From positions 1-64,000 of the forward strand of contig NW_004191389.1 of NCBI RefSeq assembly GCF_000224145.3: DNA of 64,000 nt. Direction: 5' to 3'. The translations under genes were made by a program, and so were the position numbers. Below the pieces are notes generated by a model. The model searched no databases. It was given only the letters and a program-made list of their open reading frames with translations, and was not told the origin of the DNA. The stretch is from Ciona intestinalis (lineage: Eukaryota > Chordata > Ascidiacea > Phlebobranchia > Cionidae). Shown in pieces: positions 33,701-58,817 of this stretch (position 1 is its first letter; every line of letters begins with the position of its first letter).

Positions 33701-36361
33701 TCTTTGAATGTTCTTTGTTTACTACCAAATGGATCGAGAAAATAGCATGAAAAGGTGTCCCAGTTTCCCCCATCCTACCATATAAACCATATCCCAAACT
33801 ATCAAAAACACCACTATTTTATCCCATGCTGCCAACTATAGTTGTGCATGGATACCTCTTCACTCATTTCTTGAACAAGTGGAGCAATTTCATTATAAAC
33901 CCAAGTTATAGCAAATTTGTCTTTGCTGGTAGTGGCAGTCTTTAGTATTTTGCCTTCTTCCTTTTATTTTAAACAGGAAGGTAAGTTAAACTTTAAGCTT
34001 TTCAGTTAAAAATCTAAAACGTCCATCTCCATGTAACAGTGATAACGGTAAAATTCAAAAATTGTAACCGCTTTAAACATAATAATGGTACAACTTTTTA
34101 CTTCATCCTCGTGTGATACACGGATTACCAAGTATGTTACTTTGTAGGTGATGCTAATATGGTAAATTAATGAACACAAGTCCAATTTATTTTTGGAAAA
34201 AAATATTACACACTATCACAAGTTCACAACAATGTATAGAAATACAGAATTATTCTATGAAAATACACACAACACAGATCTGAATTTTTACGCATACCTG
34301 CTTGAATACAGTGACTGTGTTTTCTGCGATATCAGATTCCGCTGCAGCTTCTGCTGTGTGAATGGATCCAAACATGACATCATCAATCTCATCGGCGACT
34401 TTCTTGAAGCTCAGGTGTCCATCACTTTCACTATCCTGTATTCAAACAACGCTATAATGTTGAAACAGACACAATCTAAAGGTATTGGGCAAGAAACTAT
34501 TTTATTCTGTATATTTTTTTTTTATAATAATGATTTTTACTTTGAAAATTAAGTGATATTTCATAAGGGTATTGGACAAGAATCTAATACTAATACAGTA
34601 TATATTTTGTCTTTAGTGATTTCCCTTTTTGCAAATTAAATATTATTTGTATACGGTTTAATTACTAGTTTCGAAAAACTAACTAAACACAGATATTGGA
34701 GTTCTGAAGATCTATGGCAGAACAACAACATATTTAAGTCTTAATCAGGAGGAATTTTAAACTAAATAGTAACAATTCGAAGCTACTGGGGCAAAACGGG
34801 ACATAATTGGCCTATATTCCCTAAAATGACAACACAGCCAATGTCTCACTTGTATAAAATAAAATAGTCATTTTAACTTACTGGGAAATATCCAATAACA
34901 ACAACTTCATTATCTTTCTTAAAGTTAGCAACGGCTTCAGCATTTTCAAGGGGTACGGTTGGTGGTCCAGTCTTCTTTTTCAACCAACTTACGATATCTG
35001 CTGCTTGTCTTCCACCTGAGCACCCACAGTTGAATTAAACACAAGAAATAAGGTTTTTACATTAATCTAATTCCTCTAATACCACTAATCTAATTCCGCT
35101 AATACCATTGTATGTATCTACTAGCTTAAAACATTCTACAGTTGAAAAGTACCACCACCAAAAATATCAACAAGACCTAAAAAACTCCAGACAGCTTTTA
35201 CATGCATATTAAAACCCATTGAACCTTCCTAACTATCCAAACATGCGTTTCTCTATGCACGCTTGCTTGCCAGTGTAATGTATGGTTCGGTTTCCATTGT
35301 CCTTGCAAAATATGATGCCGGGGTAGCCGGAAATATGCATGCGCTCTGTCATGGCTGCATGAACAGAACCATCTATCTTAGCGAGTCTTATATCTGGCCG
35401 CTCAGTTTTGAGCTGATCTGCGACCTTAACCCACTCTTTTTCCAATTCAACACAATGAACACACCATGGGGCATCTGATAAAGTTTCAGAAAATTAGAAT
35501 CAGCATAGTTATTTTTTTACCTCCATATTCCAGCGGTGAGCCGTTTTTGAAGAATTTAAGGGTAGGGTAACCCTGAACCTTGAATTTTGTTCCTAGCTCA
35601 GTTTCTACTGTGGCATCAACCATGCCAAGTTTAACTTCAGATCCCTCTTCTTTCAACTGGGCTGCTGCTTTAGCATACTCGGGGGCAAGTGCTTTGCAGT
35701 GGCCACACCATGGAGCATCTTTACCATAAATAACGTGGTCATCACAAAACAATGTAAGATTACGACTGTATGCCTCAGAAAAAATCAACCAAATAATATT
35801 TATTCAGGTTTCAGAAAAAAATATGTATTTTGAAAAATTGTTTGTAAATACAAATATATTATTAAAGAATCCTCTGGTATGTTACAGATGATGCTGGTGG
35901 AAAGTGGTAGGGGTTTTTAGTTATGGGATAACAGATAACGTGGGGAAGAATCCTTTACCAGCACCAAAGAAACTATATTTACATTCCAGTCAAACTTATA
36001 ACAAAACAGAATAGGATGAGCATTGAGAAGTTTTAAACAAGTCTGATAATCTTAAGTTATACGTCCATTATCCGTAAACTAAACTTTGACAAGAACTATT
36101 TTATTCGTTAAACATAGTATTTGACAAATTTTTCCACCGTTTTGCATTAAATTACCCAATAGTATTCCAACTTTATAAACATATATACTTACAGAATTCA
36201 ACAAGGACATGTTTGGTTTCTGTGACAACGGAGTCGAAGTTATCGTTGGTCAAAATTAAAACACCGTTTTCTTCTTTTACTTCTGGTGTCGCATCTGGTA
36301 CTTCTGAAGAAACAAGACCAAAAACGAAAGAAACGAACAACAACTTTAACAAATTATTCAT
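27719..36361 (-). CDS. Protein disulfide isomerase, PDIA1/P4HB-like, with alternative exons
   Basis: The standard reading uses exons 36193-36361, 35521-35718, 34882-35015, 34298-34435, 33281-33388, 32846-32971, 32341-32541 (or 31277-31477), 31871-31991 (or 30814-30934), 29993-30177, 29422-29538 and 27719-27796. This gives 524 residues. It starts with a signal peptide ([16 protein letters not shown]). The thioredoxin a domain has YAPWCGHCK with its cis-Pro (GYPTLKFF). The b and b' domains follow, then an a' domain with a second YAPWCGHCK and GFPTLKFF, an acidic tail, and the KDEL retrieval signal. Role by family: oxidising, isomerising and reducing disulfides in the ER lumen, and acting as beta subunit of prolyl 4-hydroxylase. 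Extra exons at 35271-35474, 33856-33960 and 30419-30597, plus a second 3' end at 28355, are listed separately. Exons 7 and 8 of this list are present twice beside a gap. Confidence 0.95.
28047..28165 (+). repeat. Dispersed repeat, about 120 bp (copy 2)
   Basis: GTAGCAACCATGCTTATTTG, CTAAATGTAAATATAT and TTAACTGTAAGCATG correspond to 8410-8545. It lies between the two PDI 3' ends. Confidence 0.6.
28355..28761 (-). other. PDI alternative 3' end B: lysine-rich tail ending KKEL (three exons)
   Basis: Exons are 28726-28761, 28608-28646 and 28355-28531, all phase 0 with GT-AG ends, joining in frame after LEEVDE (29422). They encode about 83 residues: a short Pro-rich part, then a strongly charged Lys/Glu stretch, ending GKEKKEL and TAA. 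KKEL resembles the KDEL-type ER retrieval signal. A TTTATT (minus AATAAA) near 28260 can terminate this form before exon A. The exons have no start codon of their own that would make a separate gene likely. Confidence 0.8.
29993..30177 (-). other. PDI a' domain standard active-site exon (CGHC)
   Basis: It enters in phase 1 and leaves in phase 0. It encodes [19 protein letters not shown] and [15 protein letters not shown], then the cis-Pro segment SGFPTLKFF. It is the direct counterpart of the exon at 30419-30597. Confidence 0.92.
30419..30597 (-). other. PDI a' domain alternative exon with CKYS active site
   Basis: This is a diverged duplicate of the exon just downstream (29993-30177). It has the same entry phase (1) and exit phase (0) and consensus AG and GT sites. 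It encodes [20 protein letters not shown] and [15 protein letters not shown], then TFPKLLLF with cis-Pro kept. The resolving cysteine and the histidine of CGHC are replaced. Because each exon changes phase, including both would shift the frame, so they can only be used one at a time. Confidence 0.85.
30701..31706. repeat. Tandem near-copy, unit B (PDI exons 'VLFIYID' and 'RHLMSAE')
   Basis: About 1 kb matching 31757-32774, starting at AGGTGCACACATTAGCCACA and ending at the gap with GATATATGTAATATTGGACT. It contains exons 31277-31477 and 30814-30934, identical in protein to the other unit. Intronic indels distinguish the units. Confidence 0.87.
31707..31756. other. Assembly gap, 50 N, inside PDI
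   Basis: It separates two near-identical segments, as at 22289-22338. Confidence 0.99.
31757..32774. repeat. Tandem near-copy, unit A (PDI exons 'VLFIYID' and 'RHLMSAE')
   Basis: Contains exons 32341-32541 and 31871-31991. The two exons together are 322 bp (phase 0 to phase 1), so splicing in both units would break the frame. Only one unit is likely real in each haplotype. Confidence 0.87.
33281..33388 (-). other. PDI b-domain standard exon
   Basis: It is 108 bp, phase 0 to 0, encoding [12 protein letters not shown]...[16 protein letters not shown]. This matches the P4HB sequence around FDEGR and LVIEFT. Confidence 0.9.
33586..33782 (+). mobile_element. TAGTAGGG MITE between the two PDI b-domain exons
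   Basis: It starts TAGTAGGGTGGGGAAAGACA and ends CAGTTTCCCCCATCCTACCA. It is a nearly intact copy inserted in the intron separating the alternative and standard exons. Confidence 0.9.
33856..33960 (-). other. PDI b-domain alternative exon
   Basis: It is 105 bp, phase 0 to 0, with good splice sites, encoding [11 protein letters not shown]...[16 protein letters not shown]. It can be aligned with the next exon: EEGK with [21 protein letters not shown] with [17 protein letters not shown], and SEE with TSE. It therefore looks like a diverged tandem duplicate. Either exon would join SAPKIFGG in frame. Using both would also stay in frame but would duplicate part of the fold. Confidence 0.75.
34084..34160 (-). 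mobile_element. SINE tail fragment in a PDI intron
   Basis: TTTACTTCATCCTCGTGTGA and AAGTATGTTACTTTGTAGGT are from the inverted family tail; nothing else remains. Confidence 0.6.
35271..35474 (-). other. PDI a domain alternative exon with CVHC active site and GC donor
   Basis: This diverged duplicate of the exon at 35521-35718 lies 46 bp downstream of it. It enters in phase 1 (TAT codon, Tyr) and leaves in phase 1 through GC-AG (ACTG/GCAAGC). It encodes [20 protein letters not shown] and later [15 protein letters not shown]. Both active-site cysteines, His and cis-Pro remain. Length is 204 bp against 198 for the standard exon. The 46-bp spacing is near the lower limit for an intron, which would favour exclusive use. 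Confidence 0.82.
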
Positions 36362-37738
36362 CTTCGAACTGACTGTGGGTCCAACCTACTGGTATGGGTA
36401 TGTAACGTAAACGACTGAAGACTGAATTAAAAATCCGACGAGCCTTCAGGTTCCTTGAACGAAAGAGGGAGACAAGTCGTTATTATCATTCAAGCGTGTA
36501 GCATCCCCACGACGTGGCGCTAAACTTGCTGAGTCACACACTGCCGTTGTTTCGTCACAATCCGTGTTACTTTCTGATTGGATCGCTGCCGACGCTACGG
36601 TTGAATAACGCTGAGTCAGTATACGATGCTTGTGTACATTGCTCATTAGAACCCGCCGGTGTTCAGAGCATGAGAGGCTCCAGGTGCATTTATTAGTAAG
36701 TTGGGCAATTAGAACGACGTGTGTGTTTAAACAAGACGCTTCCTTCCTTAACGGCCACGTGTAATTTGGCCGAACATGAAACAGTTATATTCATGACGTA
36801 CGATTATGGGATTTTTCGTTCACTTACGCAAGCGACAATTTTAGGACGAAAACAAAAAAATGACACCATCATAACACGGAGTACAGCCTTCGGGCCTCGC
36901 AACAAATTTTCGTCAATGTAGCGTCTGTTGTATGCTGCGTATTCCCCATATGGCAAATTTGGTTTTAAATTACAGTTCGCTGAAAGGTTCAAAACAGTTA
37001 GGGGAAACACGTCAAACTCACAATCGGAATCTTCTGCGGTCCTGCTGTTTGCACGTGCACTTATACATACAATATGGCCACGCATACGAAAAATAAATAC
37101 AAACTGAGTTTTGTAGACTTTGTTTATACAGTACATTTTCAAAGCGACGGAGAGGGATTATGGCCTAATGTCACCGCGTAAGGGTTTTATGTACCCCATA
37201 GATAAAAGATTACGAGGTAAAAACTAGTCTTAATAAACATGACAACGATTTACTGACTGACGCACACATACTTTTTGAGTCCGCGTGCTTTACTTAAACA
37301 TTTTCCATGCTACTGAAATGAACTATAGCGTAATATAGAAATGCACTTGACAGAATCTTAATTAACTAATCAACCAAAACTGGACGCACATTCTGCATTT
37401 TTTATTTCAAAAGCGAAATAGAAAATAATGGCAACGTGGCAACATTTTGCCAATATAACAGTTGGAATTAATGGCCATATTTATTTCAAACATCGCAGAA
37501 GAAAGTTTGGATTCTTTGAAGATGTATTGATATTTGAATGGCAGTTTTGGGGAAATGGAAACTGGTGGCTTGATTGGAACAACCGTAAAATATATGTAAA
37601 AAAACGACATCACTGCGACCGAAGTCTGATCCTACATGGTAGTTCATATAACCAAACGCTGTGTAATTTACACTAGAAGGCGATCAAGCGCTGGTGAAAC
37701 GCTTAGGGGGTGCAAATACAAGGATTGGATTGGGGGAA
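36362..37738. promoter_or_regulatory. PDI promoter region and SUPT16H 3' flank
   Basis: Upstream of the PDI start there is an ERSE-like element on the minus strand at 36563-36581 (CCAAT, 9 nt, ACACG; consensus CCAAT-N9-CCACG). There is also a CCACGACGTGGC palindromic core near 36508 that resembles an XBP1/ATF6 site. CCACGTG occurs near 36763. This fits unfolded-protein-response control of a PDI gene. ORFs at 36804-37142 (-) and 37428-37676 (+) have no recognisable domain. Confidence 0.5.
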
Positions 37739-53360
<15,622 letters not shown>

Positions 53361-54120
53361 TTTAATGCATCAAGTTTATACAGAGTTTCCAGGTATAATT
53401 ATTTAAATTATAACAGGATATTGTTTTTTATTGATGGTAACTATAAATTGTAGGATTTTGTTATATAATTTACTTTTTATGGGTAGATTTAAAAAAATAC
53501 AAGTCAAAAGTATGTCTCAAAAATGTCAAAAAAATTTTTTTGTTGAAAAAATATTGAGAAACCATTTTTAAAATAATGACATTGATGAGAAACACGCTTA
53601 TACGTGTGAGACAACTTTTACTGGGAAATTATACACTTTTTCTCACTTAAAATGTGTAAATTTAAAATAATTACTGAGTTATCTGCACTTTATGAACAGC
53701 ACACTGCAAAATCTTGAAGAAATAGTTGATTTTAAAAAAAACCACATGAACGGGAAATCGGAAAAACATGGCTAACAATATTCACGTCTTCTTGGTTTCT
53801 TGCTCAGTTCGCGGTAAAAATATCTGTAGATCGGATAATGGCTAGGTCGTATATATTTGGGGAGTGCAAACGATATAGTACACTGACAATAGCAATGTAT
53901 TTTGAAAGTTAGGTGCCTGGATCTTAAAAACATACATATACAAAATATAATTTTTGTCAGAAAATTTGTACTATAAAATCAAATCGGAAAAATACCTGCG
54001 ACTTTATTGTACGAACTGCTATCGCTACGTTAAGTTGTGTGATGTCACAAAAGACGCAATATTTAAAAAATTACGTCTTGGTATTTTTTTATTTTAATTA
54101 AACAATCAATAGTATTCAAA
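53361..54120. promoter_or_regulatory. Divergent intergenic region of SUPT16H and the SPATA16-like gene
   Basis: This is 760 bp between two divergent starts and must hold both promoters. It is AT-rich; no TATA or other element can be assigned with confidence. A TGACGTCAC cAMP-response-like site occurs at 54169-54177, inside exon 1 of the right-hand gene. Confidence 0.4.
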
Positions 54121-57100
54121 ATGGAATCCACATCGGTGTCGAGGCGGTTGTTTGACACCTCTGCCAGTGACGTCACAGAGAGTTTTGATTCTTCTTTCGA
54201 TGACGAGGCAGAGACATCCATACAGAAAGAAAACACTGAAATTGAAAGGCTGGAAAACCTTATATTCTCATTTGTGACCGGTACTATAATCTTAATGTAT
54301 ATTTAGCAGTGAATGGTACCGCTGCTATTTAGGCCCAAAAATACTCATATATACCGAACAACTTTTTAGGCCACCAATACAAATGGGGAGACGAACAAAT
54401 TTTAAAGTACGCTGAAAAAGCACAAGCAAAATTTAAAGCAGGTTTCTACGGTCAAGCAATAGTCCGTTTCAAAGATCTGCTGAACTTTATTGAGGTAGGC
54501 TAAGGTCATAATTAAACCATACATACAGGTTCACAGTGGCCTTTTAGAGATATGTATGGTGGCTCCACTATAGCCAATTATGATACATCGTTCAAAGCAG
54601 ATTCGGTTTATAAACATATATATTAATATACTGATTCTGCTGGGTGGCATTTTCGGCTACCGACTAAACTAGTCGCCGCCTAAATCGACCGACTAACATT
54701 TATTTGCCCCCATTTCTACCTACTAACTTCTGTAATAAGTAATGCATAGAAATTTAGTTGGCGGTCTAAATTTTAGTCGGTCGACCAAAAAAACACGGTA
54801 GGCTAAGGAATAATAATAATAACCGCGGCCGACTAACTTTAGTCGTTTACCGAGAATACAATCCAAATTTTAAAGCTATATACAGTGATAATTTCAACAC
54901 AAATTGCAGGATGTAGAATTTTCGAGCAAGAAATATCCTGAAGTTGGAGATGCATTTAAAGTACAGAGTGCAATATGTGAACAAATTTCCCTTTGCTATC
55001 TGTGCTCTAACAACAATCATGCAGCTTTGGAAAGAATTCTCCAGTTAAGTGAAATTGACACACTTAAGCTAACCTGTACATTTTGTCACATACTTAAATT
55101 ACATTATTTAAACACCTATCCCAGTTTGAAAAAAACATACAAAATTACAATGCTGACTTTCCTATTTAAACTATAGAGTAAAGTGGGGGAAGATGGGACA
55201 CCTTTTCATTTCATTTTCTCGTCACATTCGTTAGTAAACAAAGAACATTCAAACATTTATAAAACAGTGTCCTAACAATTCCCATAGACCGTTCTTAATT
55301 GTTTAAAACACGATCAGATGTTTGGATATTATGTGCTAAATGTGTCCCGTCTTTCTCCACCCTACTATATATATATGCAAACAAAATATTCACTGTTTTG
55401 CAAATACAGAGTATAAACTACAGTCCAAGCACACCATTGCCTCACCTATGGCGAGCGATCTGTAACCGCCGCTTGGATAGGTGGAACGCTGCAACAAAGA
55501 GTTTCACCACCTTTATAATGCTATATGACATGAACGAAGACACTCAAAGACTTAGCGCGGAAGAGCAAGTTTCCATTAATAACCTATGGTGCTTGGTTAT
55601 GGAACAAGCTAGGACACTGCTACCCACCGTTAAGGTTTTGAGTGAATTCATAATACTAATACAACTTCTAAACGAAAATAGTAACAAAGTTTATTACAAC
55701 GTATAGTTTCATATATAGTAGGGTAGGGGAAGATGGGACACCTTTTCATTCTATTTTCTCATCCCATTTAGTAGTAAACAAAGAACATTCAAAGAATTAT
55801 AAAATCGCATACTCATGACTCCTATAGACCGTTGTTTATTGTTTAAAATACAATCAGGTTATTTAGATATTATGTGCTAAATGTGTCCCATCTTACCCGA
55901 CAGGATTATATACTTTACCCAGGTAGATTACTTCCCGGTCAGCTCCTTCAAACATATATCAGAAAACGAGATTAAAGCAACGATGGCCATGGAATTTTTA
56001 CAAACACACCCCGCGTATCACAGCGTGATAGTACCAGGTACAGAATACCCATAACTTTATTGTGTAGTAGGGTGGGGGAGTACGGGACACCTTTTGCACA
56101 TAATATCCAAATATGCTAATCGTGTTTAAAACAATTAATAAAGATATGTGGGAGTCGTGAGGATAGCGTTTTATAATTCATTGAATGCTTTTTGTTTACT
56201 ATCAAATGAGATATTAAAATAGAATGAAAAAGTGTCCTAACTTACCCCACCCTACTATATCTATTATTTAAATAACGATATTCCATCGAGCAGACGCGAA
56301 AACAGTTCACATCATTCCAAGTCACGACGGCGAAGGGTTTAGTTACGAAAGATCTTACCAAGTGTGTGGTTTTATCGATGCAGACGAGACAAGCACTTAT
56401 GTTGCCAATCTACCACGTACAATAGAACAATTGGACTTCACATTACACAGTATTTCCTCAGCAAGCTCTACCGATCAAGCGATAGAAATATGGAATGTGG
56501 TTGGCCTGCTTAACAGCACATCTTACAAAGTTGGTTTGTATAAAGCACACACATGATGTTTGGATCAGTGTATAGTAGGGTGGGACACCTTTTCATCCTA
56601 TTTTTCGTCTTATTTGGTAGTAAACCACTTAAAGAATTATAAAACTGTGTCTTCACGGCCCCCATAGACCGTTGTTAGGTGATTAAAATCCAATCAGGCT
56701 ATTTTGATATTATATTCTACAGGTGTCCCATCTTCTCCTACCCTACTATATCTATCCAACGACTGTCAATATAACGCTGATCAATAGTGGTCATGCCCTC
56801 TAGTTACCGCAAATGTACCTTTTGTAGGTTATGAAACCTCTGAAACCGAGAATATTTTTTTAGTTAAGCCAACATCCTGGTAAAGAAATCCATGAGCATC
56901 TGATGTACTGCATAAAACTGGTTCAAACCAGTAACCTCAGACAAGCTTTAAACGAGATTCGCTCGATCATCGTCGATTTGCGCGTCCTTCCGATGCTACC
57001 AGATTATGAATGGGGTGAGACATCTGACGACTTTATGGAAGCATACACATCGTCGCTGGAGGGTGCTATTAGGTCCATAGAGGAACACTTCAAGGATACA

Positions 57101-58422
57101 TTGGAGAAGCGAAGGGGTATCGGTGAGTAATGTTTCGATCGTTAAATACTAAACAAGTAAAACAACCAGTACTTTTTCAATAACAAATTGCAACATATAG
57201 TAGGATAAGGGAGACGGGACACTTTTAGAACATAATATACAAATATCCTGATTGCGGATAGGTTTTATAATTCGTTGAATGTTTTTTGTTTACTACCAAA
57301 CGGGACGGAAAAACAGAACGAAACGGTGTCCCATCTTCCTCGCCCTATCATATCGCATATTTTATTACCAAAGGTTGCTTTTGTATGTAGGCGATAATGT
57401 ATAGTAGGTTGGGGGAAGACGGAACATCTTTTCCACATAATAATTAAATATCCTAATCGTGTTTTAAACAATTAACAACGGTCTATGGGAGTCATGGGGA
57501 TACGGTTTTATAATTCTTTGAATATTCTTTGTTTACTACCAAGTGGGACGAGAAAATAGTATGAATAGGTGTCCCATCTTCCCCCACCCTACTATATCAT
57601 GTGACTATATCATGTGTTTAGCGGATTTGAGGACTGGCGTAAAGTAACAGCAGATTTCCTTTGTGTCGCAACTCATAAACCTTGCGCCATCGCCACTCAT
57701 CTGATTAACAAATATACCAGACTGGTGTAAGCAAACATGTTTCTACACTCGTACTGCCTTTACCGACGGCCGAAAGCGATCGCATTCCAAAAAAGACGCG
57801 GTGGCTTTTAAAGATAATCGTCTTAAATAACCATTGCTGGCTACAATGAACTTAGAGCCGGCCACAATGAACTTAGATTAAGTTGTTTACATTTACGGAT
57901 TTGTCTGTAACTGCTAGACAGCAATTGATTCGCCACGATGCAACACGGCAAGCAGATGACACAAATGCGATTACAGTTTGAATCGGTAATCAAAGAACAA
58001 TAAAACTAACTTTGTATCAGTGACTTAAATTCTCGCCTATTTTCAAAGCAAACGAGGAATTTTGAATCTAATTTTTACCGAAACCTCAACTGATAGGCAA
58101 AAACTAATTTTCAAAAATAATGATGCAATTTACGGAAGTTGATAGGATTTTCAATGCGTTAGTACCATTTTGAGGAAGTAGTGGGTCATATAGCTTTTGT
58201 ACAAACTGCCGCTGTGTTTGGTATTTTAGCGTTGTTATGTGATTTCACAACTAATGTTGCTACTTGTGACATAACACAGGTCGCATTGAGCGTTTGCTTG
58301 AAGAATGTGAACTTAAGCACAGAGTGAAGAAACGGTTTAAACTGTTGACGTCATCGTGCAAGAAAACACCGAAAAAGAAAATAACGAATAAAGCGAAACG
58401 ACTCCGGAGTTACACACAATAA
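54121..58422 (+). CDS. SPATA16-like TPR protein, 464 aa, eight exons
   Basis: Exons: 54121-54280, 54370-54494, 54910-55043, 55412-55634, 55923-56037, 56294-56529, 56864-57122, 58280-58422; all joins are in frame. The N-terminus is Ser/Asp-rich. TPR-like helical repeats follow (residues about 60-180: YAEKAQAKFKAGFYGQAIVR; SPSTPLPHLWRAICNRRLDR). Then come THPAYHSVIVPDAKTVHIIP, a helical region, and a basic tail (ERLLEECELKHRVKKRFK...). From memory, the TPR arrangement, the THPAY plus HxxP stretch and the basic end match SPATA16, a Golgi/acrosome protein of spermatids. The assignment is by pattern only. Each of introns 3-7 contains at least one TAGTAGGG MITE. The exon 3 donor (GTTAAG) and exon 4 acceptor were chosen because they give the TPR-like ILHINYSP join. 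Confidence 0.72.
54641..54869. mobile_element. TAGTCGG-type MITE in the SPATA16-like gene
   Basis: It has TTTTCGGCTACCGACTAAAC at the left and GACTAACTTTAGTCGTTTAC then CGAGAATACA at the right. Its right end lies 40 bp from the exon 3 acceptor. Confidence 0.85.
55176..55374 (-). mobile_element. TAGTAGGG MITE in SPATA16-like intron 3
   Basis: It starts TAGAGTAAAGTGGGGGAAGA and ends CCGTCTTTCTCCACCCTACT. It fills more than half of a 368-bp intron. Confidence 0.88.
55716..55911 (-). mobile_element. TAGTAGGG MITE in SPATA16-like intron 4
   Basis: It starts TAGTAGGGTAGGGGAAGATG. Its worn right end (CATCTTACCCGACAGGATTA) finishes about a dozen bases before the exon 5 acceptor, so it contributes the upstream pyrimidine context. 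Confidence 0.87.
56064..56263 (+). mobile_element. TAGTAGGG MITE in SPATA16-like intron 5
   Basis: It starts TAGTAGGGTGGGGGAGTACG and ends ACTTACCCCACCCTACTATA. It makes up about 200 of the 256 intron bases. Confidence 0.9.
56571..56748 (-). mobile_element. TAGTAGGG MITE in SPATA16-like intron 6
   Basis: It starts TAGTAGGGTGGGACACCTTT, with about 12 bp of the usual terminus deleted, and ends CATCTTCTCCTACCCTACTA. Confidence 0.87.
57196..57352 (+). mobile_element. Internally deleted TAGTAGGG MITE in SPATA16-like intron 7
   Basis: It starts TAGTAGGATAAGGGAGACGG and ends CATCTTCCTCGCCCTATCAT. The central GTTTTAAACAATTAACAACG block is missing, making it about 40 bp shorter than full copies. Confidence 0.85.
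57400..57595 (+). mobile_element. TAGTAGGG MITE, near-intact, in SPATA16-like intron 7
   Basis: This is one of the best-preserved copies. It runs from TAGTAGGTTGGGGGAAGACG to CATCTTCCCCCACCCTACTA, with the inner ACAATTAACAACGGTCTATG and TTTGTTTACTACCAAGTGGG blocks. The termini are near-perfect inverted repeats of about 30 bp, and TA dinucleotides flank it. With no ORF and about 195 bp, it is a non-autonomous DNA element; the family matches my recollection of Ciona MITEs. Confidence 0.9.
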
Positions 58423-58817
58423 TGCTATAATAACGTCGTTAACATGAAATAAAAAAACATATGTAAGCAGACAACGTTGGTATCGGTTTTAATAAGCGCG
58501 ATTAACACACCATGCACGGCGAAGAAAGTTATTGAAAAGACTGAGTTGTGTTACAGCGGTAAACGGTGGTCAGGTTAAAAGTTATATATACGATTTTCGC
58601 TGTGTGGTGATTAGGCAATAACATCAACAGATTGGTACACACTACAGGAAGTCAGTCTTAATCATTCCACCACCATACGCTAAGCGTGACATGAACGCTT
58701 TCAGTCCTAACCAACAAATTACATTAGGAAGAATAAAACAGAGGAATGCAAAAAGTTTCAAAATAAGGAAAAATCTCATTAAAATCCATAGAAAAAATCT
58801 TAAAAACAAGAGTTGGG

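Noticed and set aside
36804-37142. 112-codon minus-strand ORF upstream of PDI
   Set aside because: No recognisable domain, no splice context and no homologue I recognise; kept as intergenic.
37428-37676. 82-codon Trp-rich plus-strand ORF in the SUPT16H 3' flank
   Set aside because: Unusual composition but no domain, and it is antisense to the probable SUPT16H 3' UTR; support is too weak to call a gene.
57622-57726. Additional SPATA16-like coding exon
   Set aside because: Its phase is incompatible with both neighbours, whereas the exon at 56864-57122 joins 58280-58422 directly in frame.
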